From contig NC_068937.1 in assembly GCF_016801865.2 (NCBI RefSeq), positions 10,659,605-10,723,604 of the forward strand: a DNA stretch of 64,000 nucleotides, read 5' to 3'. The position numbers and the translations under genes are program-made. Under the pieces are notes generated by a model. It saw only the letters and a list, made by a program, of their open reading frames with translations, did no database searches and had not been told where the DNA came from. Positions 11,361-21,310 of the stretch are shown piece by piece. Source of the stretch: Culex pipiens pallens (lineage: Eukaryota > Arthropoda > Insecta > Diptera > Culicidae). The first letter of the stretch is position 1; each line of letters begins with the position of its first letter.

Positions 11361-11900
11361 TTTTTAAATCAAACAGCTGAGAAAATTTTCTAGAATTTTT
11401 CCATCCAATCTGAACACTGGGATATCCAATCTATGTAAAATTTGTGACAAATGCTCATTCGTGGCCTGGAATCTGATCTTGAAATAGTTTTCGAATTCTT
11501 TTTTGCAGATTAAGATCACCTTTCTGGGTAAAGTTTCGCTTTTTCGTGATTTGTTGGTATAATTCCCCTTGTTTTTTTTTTTTTTTAATAAAAAGAAGTC
11601 CTTCGAACAAAAAAAAACTGGTTTTTGAGGAAAAACCAAATTGCACATTTAAACCTTTTCGCGCACACTTGATTCATTTCTCCGCGCTTGTTTTTCGATT
11701 CCCGTGAAATTCTCTCTCGTTCCTCTTCTCTCTCTCCCTTCAGGGGGTTTGTAAAACAACAATAACAACAACTGTCTGGTTTTTCCCTGAACGTTTCACG
11801 TGAATTTGGCTCGTTTCGTGTGCCTCCCCCCCTCCCAAAGAAAGTGTTGAAATTAGGCTCGCTGAGAGAGCGAGACAGAAGTAAAAACGAGAGCAAAGTG
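11361..11900. other. Unassigned sequence upstream of a candidate promoter
   Basis: GC rises towards the right, with CT-rich and GAGAG-type words near 11720 and 11865. Short frames are present but not convincing. Confidence 0.4.
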
Positions 11901-11936
11901 TATAAATTGAAATTATTAAAAAAGATAACTGTCAGT
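11901..11936 (+). promoter_or_regulatory. Candidate core promoter (TATA plus TCAGT initiator)
   Basis: TATAAA at 11901-11906 is followed by TCAGT at 11932-11936, placing the initiator A at 11934, 33 bases after the first T of the TATA box. This is the normal insect spacing and the same arrangement as in the two gene promoters of this window. No downstream promoter element was recognised. Confidence 0.45.
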
Positions 11937-12126
11937 CGGCCACGGTGACGGTTCCGCACCTATTTCATTGCGAAACCTTGGTCGGGAACGAATCTTTGGT
12001 CCGACCGGCCAGGTGTGGCGTATGATTGGCCAGAAAAGCAACTGATCCAGATAATTTTTCGGAAAGCCGGCGCGCGAAACTGATTTGACGTCGCCACAGC
12101 TTGTCAAATTTTGGGACCACTGACAG
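11934..12126 (+). other. Candidate noncoding first exon
   Basis: If transcription starts at 11934, the segment runs without a long frame to a consensus donor, CAG followed by GTAAGG, at 12127. GC is higher than in the surroundings. No acceptor or coding exon could be placed downstream, and the next gene lies on the opposite strand. It may be the 5' exon of an unseen transcript or a noncoding RNA. The support is promoter plus donor only. Confidence 0.3.
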
Positions 12127-12876
12127 GTAAGGATTTTTTAGGGGAAATCCAAGGAGGCCAAGGAAATTGACTCTGAAGGTGGGGAAGCGCAGCTTTGCGC
12201 ACCAAGGTCAAGCAAGTTAAAGGTGAGGCATCTGTCAAATGCAGGGGTGGAATAATCCGCGTTAAGCTGCCAATTACTAGAAATGCGATAAAAACGACAA
12301 AAGCGCCTGCTGTGTTATCGCTGACTTTTGCGTACCTTACCGGCCGCAGCAGGCTTGTAAATTTACGACAGGGCACTTTCTTCTTCGTGTGTCAAGATGG
12401 CCGCGCAAAAATCTGTGATGAATTGCTCAATTGACCGGTGGATTTCCTCTTGCACTTGCAATTGCGCAAACTTAACGGCAAGTGAAAGTGATAGTAAATA
12501 TATCGATGATGTCTGGAATGTCTCAGCTGAACGGAGGGAGGGAGGAAGGTATTTTATTTGTCCACCAATCTTCCAGCGAGAAATTGCAGTAATGGTCGTT
12601 GATAAATCTTGATTGTTTTATACCACCGCCATCGTAGCAGGCTTGGGCTCATGTGTCATGATGATGGCCACTGGTCGAATGATTTTATGGGAAAGCTTAC
12701 GCCAGATTTGAGCCATTCCGTTTGAAGGGGAGGTTCAATTGACCGCGGCAAGTGGAGTGGCCTCCGGACAGTGATGGTCAATGTCCGGTTGGTGAGTGTG
12801 ACGAAATGGAAATTAATAGGGCTTATAATGTGTTTTTAAGGAGGAATTTAAATTCTTTTTTATTTATTTGTTTCTT
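12127..12876. other. Unique sequence between candidate exon and gene 1
   Basis: Moderate GC. A 71-codon frame at 12397-12612 starts in a good context (AAGATGGCC) but has no family resemblance or other support. The 3' untranslated region of the minus-strand gene probably lies in the right part. Confidence 0.4.
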
Positions 12877-13515
12877 TTAGTCAACTAGAGGACAATCCAC
12901 GAAAAATACAGCCTTATCGTTCGCGTCCCAGTTGGCAAACCCGACGTACTTTGCGGAAACCCCTGCATCGGTTACGTCTATGAACGGATATCGCTCCGTG
13001 TCAATCTTAACTGTCACGCGTCCGTTGGGATAAACTTCCACGGTGAACATGAGTGGTTCAAAAATGGAAATTTTCTGGATATAGTTCAGCTTGAAAAGTT
13101 TAAACGAATGCACTCTGTTGGGACCACCTCGGACGTATCGTTGGAAGTACGAGCGATTGTCACTGTTAAAATCGAGAACAATTTCATGCATTGTTGTTTC
13201 GTCGAAGGGTCTTACGGTTGGAGCCAGCCTGATGTAGCCACTTTTGTTCCCGCTGACGCCCATCCGCATTCTGATGACTCCCGCAGTCGATTTAATATTT
13301 CGCCAACTGGCCGTCGGATAGTACGGGTGGTCATAGTTATAGTCCGTGTGAGCGTTGTACTGGAGACATCCGAAGGTGGCTGTTGAAAAAAATACTTGCT
13401 TGATCAATGCATTTTTAAAATTTCAAATATAACTACCTTCAAAACTGTTCGGACCAAGGGAACTGCTCGTGCAAGCCCTGAAGGCCACTGCTAGTAGAAA
13501 AATCTGAAGAAACAT
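12877..13515 (-). CDS. Secreted protein with farnesoic acid O-methyltransferase-like domain (paralogue 1)
   Basis: Two exons, 13515-13437 and 13379-12877, are joined across a 57-bp GT-AG phase-1 intron to give 193 residues. Residues 1-20 form a signal peptide (MFLQIFLLAVAFRACTSSS), so the product should be secreted. The body includes RMGVSGNKSGYIRLAP, EIVLDFNSDNRSYFQRY, FEPLMFTVEVYPNGRVTV and KYVGFANWDANDKAV, ending in FFVDCPLVD. The order (ligand-like strand, EIV...N..S...R, F.V.V..NG, then Y-V-G-F) resembles the Methyltransf_FA domain, which despite its name is usually non-enzymatic or unproven. Cys31 and Cys189 could form a disulfide. The start is fixed by the signal peptide, the intron position shared with the plus-strand paralogue, and the promoter 30-60 bp upstream. 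The call is from memory of the family; the gene model itself is firm. Confidence 0.8.
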
Positions 13516-13541
13516 TTCGATTCCTTAGTGAATGGATCCCA

Positions 13542-13576
13542 ACTGATGTATGACGACCATTTTTGCTCAGTATATA
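13542..13576 (-). promoter_or_regulatory. Core promoter of paralogue 1
   Basis: On the minus strand TATATA at 13576-13571 is followed by TCAGT at 13546-13542, with the initiator A at 13544, 32 bases after the first T of the TATA box. An AGATAA-type GATA site lies just upstream near 13600. The 5' untranslated region would be only about 29 nt. Confidence 0.7.
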
Positions 13577-14598
13577 TGTATCAAAAAATGCATCAAGAAT
13601 AGATAACAAGAAACGTGTTGTTTGTGCATATCGGAAGTACTCTAATGGCCAACATTGCAGTTATCAATCTCTATTACATGCATGAGATAACGATAAAGTT
13701 TGATTGAAATGCAAAACTGCTGTCATTAAATTCACTGGCTGGTAAATGAAAAGTTTTCAATAGCTCTACAAGTATACATTCAACCGATTGAGACCTTTGA
13801 GTAATCGAATAGCTCACATTTGCTACAGAAGCTCGTTCGTGGCCTGGACTATGGTCTTTAAAAAGAAATTTCAGAAAATAATGTAAGTTTATCAATTCGG
13901 CGAAAACAAAAAAAAGCTGAAGTTATTTTCTCGATGAATTACACGTATTGAAAAGCTAGAAAGGACGTCCTAGTCAAAGTAACCCCCCCTTCTTCGTTCT
14001 ACCCTGATTAACACACTGAAACCCCGATGGATTGACAGCAATTGAGCACCCGCCGTAGAGCAGTTTTTTTTTACATTTTTTTCTACAATGTATTTCTTTT
14101 AGAGCGAACACTTTTTAGTTTGACACCCTGTATACACCGCGCTTACACTTACTGTCAAACGATTGATTTGCTAGTAAGTATGGACCCGTGTAAAAAGTGA
14201 CAGTTCGTCACTGTTCAGTTTAACTTTGTCAAACCAACCGGGTACAAACTAAAAAGTGAGAAAGAAAGAATGACCCACCCCCGCAACGTATGTATATTAG
14301 CAAGGTAAGGTGGATTTCCAGCTGTCAAAATAGTTAGTTTGCACGAAACACGAATTTTATATGGAAATTTGCAGCAAAGTGTCAATTTTCCCGATAAATT
14401 TCACCGGATTTTTTTCTGTGGTGTTGTTAAGGATGCCAAACTGAACCGAAACAAAAACAAAATCGGCTGAACGTGTTTTTGATTCAGTTTGACATGCTTA
14501 ACAACCGTACAGAAAAAAACCCAGTGAAATTTGTCCGGAAAATGGTTAAATTTTAAGTTTTCTGAAAATCTCCATGTAAAATCCAGGTTTTGTGCTAA
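13577..14598. other. Intergenic sequence between divergent paralogues, left part
   Basis: No gene is supported. The words TGACAG and CTGTCAAA recur between 14130 and 14340. A 73-codon minus frame near 13674 lacks support. Confidence 0.45.
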
Positions 14599-14702
14599 GG
14601 GAGCGTTCTTTTATTACGTATAGCATTTGGGTTGGGAGGGGTCAGACGCCGTGTTACGCTCCATACATCTTTTAAAAATTTGTATGGATATTTTGTTACG
14701 AG
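14599..14702. mobile_element. Truncated Harbinger-type MITE
   Basis: After TAA at 14596-14598 the element starts GGGAGCGTTCTTTTATTACG and follows the complete copies at 18754 and 59868 through the GTTACGCTCCATACA segment. It stops near TTTTGTTACGAGG; the right inverted repeat is missing. Confidence 0.75.
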
Positions 14703-15018
14703 GCACTCCGTGCCACGAAAACCAAAACAAAAACAAAGTCAGAGTCAGAGATAGCGATTTTGACAACCGCACAACTACACACTCAATCGCGAGTACCTTA
14801 GGTAGAAAGCCATTGCTTGCAACCCCCGATCTGAGTGACAGTCAGCAATAAAGGAGAAAAGCTCGGAACTTAACCTCAAAGGTAAACAAACCAAATGAAC
14901 TTTTTTGACGGCCACGGGAATGGTCAGACACAGGCACCCACACGGCCAGGAACACGAAAACGGCCAGAAGCACGGGCACGAACACAGTCAGGAGTCAGGA
15001 CTAGGACACGGACACTAA
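14703..15018. repeat. Sequence with a segment repeated at 15490 and GCACGG-type short repeats
   Basis: Positions 14750-14800 and 15490-15540 share about 50 bp (TAGCGATTTTGACAAC, ACTACACACTCAATCG, GAGTACCTTAGGT), so one of them is a copy. Around 14910-15010 imperfect units with ACACGGCCAG and CACGGGCACG follow one another. No gene is seen. Confidence 0.5.
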
Positions 15019-15020
15019 TA

Positions 15021-15493
15021 GAGGAGAAAAGCAACTCGTGACAAAATTTTGAGGCTAGGATTTTTTTTTCATAAAGTATTCGCCTCTTTTTCTCTCCCAC
15101 AGAAAACTGGGGACAATGTAGCTGTTAAACTAGGCCAAACTGCTAAAGTCACTCATAAAATGAACTTTGAGTGATTTGAGTTCATTCCTGACGTCACGAT
15201 TTTCTCCTCTATACGGGAAAAAAAACTCGCGTTATGACGTTTCGCGCAATCGGAAGCAAATTCAAATTCAAAACAAAAGTCCCAAAAACGACACCTGCCA
15301 AACCACTCAAAAGGCACTCACAAAATTAATACTGAGTTCTTTGAGCTCATTTGCTACGTTACGGTTTTCTTGTCTTGACAGCTACATTGTCCCCAGTTTT
15401 CTGTGGGAGAGAAAAGGAGGCGAATACTTTATGAAAATCATACCTGTCAAAATTCTCAACCTCAAAATTTTGTCGCGAGTTGCTTTTCTCCTC
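15021..15493. mobile_element. Foldback MITE with TA target site
   Basis: Two arms of about 110 bp are inverted copies, each beginning GAGGAGAAAAGCAACTCG and reaching ACTGGGGACAATGTAGCTGT. The right arm carries a short extra stretch. TA flanks the element at 15019-15020 and 15494-15495. The TA target and lack of coding sequence suggest a non-autonomous Tc1/mariner-type or foldback element. The interior holds two related segments in direct orientation (CACTCA...GAGTTCATT and CACTCA...GAGCTCATT). Confidence 0.8.
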
Positions 15494-16484
15494 TATAGCG
15501 ATTTTGACAACTACACACTCAATCGGGAGTACCTTAGGTGTCTTGATAGACTCTCAAATTTTGGATAGTCTTTTTAAAGCTTTCGGCATTCACACGATCC
15601 AAACTAAAATTCAAACCATAACCAGTTTGTTTGCTTTTTTTATTGGGTGTTTTTTCATTCTTGGCCAAGGCAGACCAATCCGTTTTGCACTGTCAACACG
15701 GATCTTCTTATCAGCATGTTTTATATTCCAAGCAATTCGCGTAAATGTCTTTGTTTACACTTTGCGCACTGTTCGAAAAGGGTGAGCAAAGTTGAGCTTT
15801 TTTTGTTTTTTTTTGTTTCTTATTTTGCTGAGTAAAATTACCTTTTGTACGACCACAAAGGGACAGAAAATATCTTACTTGACAGCTCGTTTCAAGAAGA
15901 TCATGGTTGATCCATCGTTAAATATTGTCTTGTCAATTTAGTTTTTGCATTCAAAACAAAAAAAAATGATCATAATTGGTTTTTATGCGTGTTTGTTTAC
16001 CTTTTTACTTAAAAATAATTTAGTCCTTTAGGACCCTATAAGGCTTTCTACTCGAAAACTTACACTATTGAGTGCTACAAAAGTTGGTTTGTTTGCATCA
16101 GATTTGCATAAGGACACTGTGACGAGAGGTTCGTCATTTTTGAGTTAAAATCATACTCTCTTCTCTGGCACTAGAAATCAGAGCGAAAATCTCGTTTTTT
16201 TTCCTAACTGATCATAAATGTATTGATTATTGTTTCTAAAAAAGTATAGTTTTCATAAAATTTGAAAAATCGGAATTAAAAAAATACTTTTTAAAGCCCT
16301 GTTAAAAAATAGCGACCAATACGCGACGCTTCCGTTTTACTACAGGGCACCTGCTCTGTCAGCTGTATATAAAGTTTGGTAGTTTGTCTAGCAAACAAAG
16401 TTGTCCTGGTTGTTCATCCACTGCACTGGTTTTCTGTGTAAAGTTTACCTTTTAGCGAATAAACTTAAAAATTATCTCTTAAGT
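15494..16484. other. Unassigned sequence with TGTAAACA-type words
   Basis: Short overlapping frames near 15480-15835 are not supported by composition or splice sites. TTTGTTTAC occurs several times. Confidence 0.4.
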
Positions 16485-16513
16485 AAAATTAACGACAAAA
16501 TTAAAAAAAAAGA

Positions 16514-17120
16514 GTATCGTGCAAGCAGTGGTGATGGGAAGATGGATTTTTGTGGTGTTCTCTTTGTGCTGTGTTCGTGTTCGTGTTAGAGTCATGCATG
16601 CAGTGGGGGTCATTGTGGTAATTAATATTATTGCGCGTCAGTATTGTGTGGGCAGCAGGGCCAGGAAGATGATTTTATTGTTGAGTTCGTTTTGTAATGT
16701 ATTTGTATTAAAATATAGCACGGCTTTTTGTGGTGATGGTATTGTTTTGGTGGTGGTGGTGATGGTGTTAAAAAAAACAAACGTTCAATTTACTAACATT
16801 GAGTCCAAAACCTCCCTACGAACATCTATACCACTAGGTGACGTAGAGATCTCTGCGCATTCTAGATAGATGTTTACTAACATACCTTCCAATCCCCGAG
16901 GTTAGCAAGGTACCGGCCAGGAGTCCCTTATCTTACTGGATAGTATTACACGCTCATCTAAAGAGGAAAACATGGTATCTCCCGTGTTGGAATATTGTAA
17001 CCGGATGAGAGTCTAGTGCTATCATACGTTTAATTACAGTTAAACAGCAAGATAAGCGTTGTGCAGCCATCCGGAATTGTGCGACCTTTATTGCTGATTC
17101 TAATGCTAATGCTAATGCTA
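16514..17120 (+). mobile_element. 5'-truncated non-LTR retrotransposon
   Basis: A perfect 29-bp direct repeat, beginning AAAATTAACGACAAAATTAA, lies at 16485-16513 and 17121-17149 and brackets 607 bp. The insert ends in a tandem TAATGC tail (17100-17120) instead of poly(A), as in some I-type non-LTR clades. No reverse-transcriptase motif remains, so only the 3' untranslated part is likely present. The tail gives the plus orientation. The clade is inference. Confidence 0.85.
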
Positions 17121-17149
17121 AAAATTAACGACAAAATTAAAAAAAAAGA

Positions 17150-17412
17150 TTGATAAGTTGTTTTGGACTGGTAAGCAACCGATTTCCATGTATAATGAGA
17201 TAAGGCTTGAGGACCCAATTTGCAATAAGGCGAAACCTTGGATGTAAACAAGCCCAATTCTAACCTCAACCTCAAACTGTCACTAAAGCAAGTTTGTTTA
17301 CAGTCAAGGTTTCGCCCTTTTGAAAGCGTTACCACGAATGTGATTAATGTGATTATGTAACTGTTGTTGTTTTTTTGCTTATTTTGGAGATAAAAGAGAT
17401 AAGACTGTTCTT
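17150..17412. other. Upstream region of paralogue 2 with GATA sites
   Basis: The proximal part holds AGATAAAAGAGATAAG, two GATA-factor sites, at about 17389-17404. Such sites are common in insect midgut and fat body genes; the tissue is inference. No coding sequence is seen. Confidence 0.45.
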
Positions 17413-17449
17413 TATAAGTGATATAATCCGTGCGTTGACATTCATCAGT
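17413..17449 (+). promoter_or_regulatory. Core promoter of paralogue 2
   Basis: TATAAG at 17413-17418 precedes TCAGT at 17445-17449, with the initiator A at 17447. The initiator context CATCAGTC matches CATCAGTT of paralogue 1. The start codon follows 29 nt later, the same leader length as in the sister gene. Confidence 0.65.
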
Positions 17450-17475
17450 CGAAACTAATTAGCCAAGCAAGAGAA

Positions 17476-19659
17476 ATGCTCCTGAGAGTTATTCTACTAG
17501 CCACGGCAGTGTGTGCCTATACCAGCAGTTCCATTGGCAGAAACAGCTTTGAAGGTGATTATTAGGCTTAGTGATTTTTCACGCTCGAAAATAGCAAATT
17601 TCACGGGGACCTCAATTTCAAAACACCGAATTTCACGCAAATTTCGCGGAACGTGAAAAATGTTAAAATAACTCTGAAAATCTTATGTTTAAATCACAGA
17701 AACTACTTTTTATGCTTTATTATATATTATTCTTCAATAAACTGACGTGAACGTGACAAAAAAATCTCCTAATTATCAAAAAAAAACCGTCTGGTTTACG
17801 GATGGGCTCAATTCATATTTTGAAACAAAATGTAAGGCATGCGTATTCTCATTTATTGAATTGCTTTTTTAATATTCAACTAAAAAAGGTTAAAAGGTTT
17901 TCGCTGATTTGCTTCTGTTTTATCCGTTTAAATTTTATTGAATTTCATATCAAAGCAAGATTCAACAATCTTGTCCATCCAAAAATATGTTAAATAGTTT
18001 AAATTTTCTTCAACATTTAGACCATTCAAAATATTTTTTAAGGTTTTCATCTCTCTTTTTAAAAAACTAAATTTAAAATCCATAGGCAGAAATATTATAA
18101 ATTGTTACGAAATCGAAATTTTTATTCATAATAAGAACAGAAAACAAAAAAATGTATTTTTTTAACTTTCAAGGGAATTATTCACACAAATAATCAAATA
18201 TTTTTAAAATAAAACAGGACTCAGAAAAAAATCTGAAATGTTTTAAAAAGGTGATTTCAAAGTTTAAAAATACTCTTCATTTTATTTTAAATAAAACAAA
18301 GCTTGATTCTTTTAATTTCTTTTGAAATCATACATTTTAATTAAAATAGCAGTAAATTTGTACTACAGCGAATTAAAATATTACTAAATTTAGTTAGTTT
18401 CTATAGAAACTGAAATTTTTAATAATTCTTCAAATGGTTCATATCAAGCTTATCAAACGAAGACTTCTTATGGGAGAACTGTCATTTCTATCACTCGAAT
18501 CCGGTGCTCTATTTAACCAGGATATTCACTCGCTTAGTTCTACAGTAGTTCATAAGATTATTTTTATTCCTTTTTGAGTTTGATTAATTATTTTGAGAAA
18601 AATCGTTACATTTTCACACAAACATAACATTTCACGGGATTTCGCGGAAAAAGCCAAATTTCGCGGATTTCACGCTGTCCGCGAAATCGTGAAATTTCAC
18701 TAACCCTAGTGATTATTATGAAGCATAAAAGCAAGCAAGCTTTAAAGGTTTAAGGGAGCGTTCTTTTATTACGTAACGCAGTAGGGGGGGAGGGGGGGGG
18801 GGGGTCGGAGGCCGTGTTACGCTCCATACAAAATTTTTAAAATTTGTATGGAAATTTTGTTACGATGGGGGGGGAGGGGGTCTAAAAGTCCGATTTTTCG
18901 CGTTACGTAATAAAAGAACGCTCCCTAAAATGCTATCAAAATTTTTCAACAGCCACATTGGGATGCCTTCAATACAACAGTGACACGGATTATGGCTTCG
19001 ACCATCCGTACTATCCAACGGCCAACTGGCGAAACATTAAACGGTCCACGATCAACGGAACCGTCCGAATGCGGATGGGTGTCAGTGGGGACAAAAGTGC
19101 CTACATCAGGTTGGCTCAAACCGCTCGACCCTTTGGTGATTTCGTGCACGAAATCGGTACGTTGCAGCGGAATTTGTTGTGCGAATCGCTTTTAATTTTT
19201 GCAATATTCTTTCAGTGTTAGGTTTTTTCAGTGACAATCGGTCTTACCTGCAACGATACATCCGAAGCAGTCCCAGTTATGTGCACTCGCACCAGGTTTT
19301 CAAACTTAACTATATCAAGAAAATTTCCTTCTTCGAGCCGCTCATGTTCACCGTGGAAATTTATCCCAACGGGCGGTTGACAGTGACGCTAGATTCGGAG
19401 CAGCATCCCTTCATCGACGAAACCGATCTTGGAATTCCGACTCAGTACATCGGTTTTGCCAACTGGAACGCAAACGATACGGCTGTGTTGAAAATACGTA
19501 CGATAATTATAATTTTGCTGATCCGAATTGAACAACACTACTCACTCTCTAGTGACATCTGGTTGTGATTGCGCACACCGCTCAAAATACGTGGACAACT
19601 GTCAAACGCGTGACAGTTGCGACAGTTGCACTGTGGTGAATTCAAAACGGCCGTGGTGA
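17476..19659 (+). CDS. Secreted protein with farnesoic acid O-methyltransferase-like domain (paralogue 2)
   Basis: Exons are 17476-17554, 18953-19156 and 19216 onward. Intron 1 is 1398 bp and intron 2 is 59 bp; both are GT-AG and phase 1. Exon 1 is exactly as long as in paralogue 1 (79 nt) and encodes a signal peptide (MLLRVILLATAVCAYTSSS). The body keeps RMGVSGDKSAYIRLAQ, FEPLMFTVEIYPNGRLTV and QYIGFANWNANDTAV. By eye about two thirds of aligned residues match paralogue 1. Intron 2 is absent from paralogue 1. After NANDTAV the homology ends, and FFVDCP is replaced by LKI. Reading on gives a stop at 19568. Removing a plausible 55-nt phase-1 intron (19498-19552) instead gives a Cys-rich tail of about 35 residues ending at 19659, the end used here. 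The 3' end is therefore uncertain, and a pseudogenised tail is possible. Confidence 0.75.
17563..18708. mobile_element. hAT-like element inserted at the splice donor of intron 1
   Basis: Ends are TAGGCTTAGTGA on the left and the complement of TAGGGTTAGTGA on the right, with nearby TTTCACG also inverted. They are flanked by the 8-bp duplication GTGATTAT at 17555-17562 and 18709-18716. The left target copy is the first eight bases of the intron, so insertion preserved the donor. Subterminal AAATTTCGCGGA-type words are repeated at both ends, and the 1-kb middle is AT-rich without transposase. Confidence 0.85.
18754..18925. mobile_element. Harbinger-type MITE in intron 1
   Basis: A 172-bp element with inverted repeats GGGAGCGTTCTTTTATTACG and a 3-bp TAA duplication at 18751-18753 and 18926-18928. 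The TWA target fits PIF/Harbinger elements. The core is G-rich on the plus strand. It ends only 27 bp before exon 2. Confidence 0.9.
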
Positions 19660-20735
19660 GTTTCAGATCCAAATTGACAGTTAAATAGCCGATTCAAGAA
19701 TTATAAAAGAGATTAACGTCTGTTTGTCTGTGTTTACATTTGAGTTTGATAATATACAAAATTGAATGTTTAAATCCTTTTTTTCTGTCACGATGCCAAC
19801 TTTAATGCAGTTAAACAAATTTGAAACATGTCCCGATTCTCTAATTATGTAACTCCAGTTCCCACCGTAAAACCGCCCACACAGAGAAGGTGCACTTTAC
19901 AACCTCAATCAGGGTGGCATAATCGCTTCATTACAGTGACTCGTTTTTTTTTCTTGCTGGTTCGGCGACAACTTACTACCGAAAGACAAAGAAGACAAAC
20001 AGGAATAAATTAAAAAGTAATTAACGTTTCTTAACAGAGCACCGTCTTTAGGTCGAATTCTCTTCTTTTTTCAAGTGAGCTTTGACGTAAGAGACGAATA
20101 AATTAATTTGCAGATTCGTCAATTATGCAAGTGACCCCCCCCAAAATTAGGTCAAATTTGGCTAAACACATAATCACGGGCGCGCGCTGTCACAAATCGG
20201 ATCAAGTTTTATCACAAGATATCAGACACAGCTCAATCATAAAAACCTGTGCTCTGGCACAGATTCGCACACAAAAAAAAACCCGTTCCGAAGATAATCC
20301 TGCCGGTTCCCCGTGCGCCATAAATCAAATCTCATTATCGAAACTGTGTTGCCCTCGGGGAATTTTTCAACCTGACAGTTGTGCAATCTTCTTTCTCTTT
20401 TTCGCGCAACCTGTCACTTTTTTCTGGCGGTGAAAACATCCTGCGAACCTGTTTTCAGCCGCAAGTTTCGTTAATCACCGCTCGAAAGTGGGTCCCGACA
20501 TTTTTTTGTTGTTGGTTGGCAACACTGCACTGCCTCATGAGATCAAAGGACGGACAAGGTGCGAATTAATCTTACCCTCAAATGGGACACCCATTCTCGC
20601 AGGTTGTGGTGAGTTGGACGGAGGCCATTTTTATATAATTTTAATTTGCGCCCGGGTGCGAAAAAAACGTATAATGAATATAATCGGTGTGATAAATATC
20701 CCGGCTCGGGAAGAGTTGGGTTAAAACACGCTAAA
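19660..20735. other. Unique sequence right of paralogue 2
   Basis: GC is moderate with TGACAGTT words near 19600-19680 and CTGTCA near 20190-20420. Overlapping short frames (up to 102 codons near 20125) show no family resemblance. This may include the 3' untranslated region of paralogue 2. Confidence 0.4.
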
Positions 20736-20757
20736 GTGAAAGTCTACATTTTTTTTT

Positions 20758-21290
20758 ATTTTATCATTTTTTTATTTTTTTAGGGTTTCAAGTATTTTAA
20801 CACTATTTACCAAATTCGACAGTGAATTAAAATAATAAAAAGCATTATCTTATAGTTTGTTCATATCAATTAAGAGTGTAAATTAAACACGTCAAAATCA
20901 GCTCTCTAATTGAATGCCTACATCAACAATGTAAACAAACAGTGCAACTTACTTAAAAAATAATGCTGAACAGTTACTGTTTGTTTGCTTCGCACATTGT
21001 CATGTCCTAATAATATGTTTAGCTGTAAACTACCTTAAAACAAATTTAGAATTTTTTGACTCGCCGATTTTGTTATTTTTACGCAGTTTGTTTACCAAAT
21101 TTGGCACTCGATAACAATTGGTAATGTTCAATTTAATTGTAAATTTAACCTGTCACATTCAGCTATTATTTATTTGAGTGTCTACGTCAACAATGTAAAC
21201 AAACAATTGTAAACAAACAGTGCAAACCAATCAAACCAATTGTTAAATGTCTAGTGAATGAGCATGATGCACTGTTTGTTTACAAATCCT
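20758..21290. repeat. Degenerate 280-bp duplication rich in TGTAAACAAAC
   Basis: Two related halves (about 20800-20960 and 21080-21240) share TTTACCAAATT, CAACAATGTAAACAAACA and ACAGTGCAA in the same order. TGTAAACA is the core of forkhead-factor sites; function is inference only. Confidence 0.5.
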
Positions 21291-21310
21291 TTTTTCATTT
21301 TCAAGTTTTT

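Noticed and set aside
12397..12612. 71-codon frame starting AAGATGGCC
   Set aside because: It has a good start context but no recognised domain, no neighbouring splice sites and no conservation evidence.
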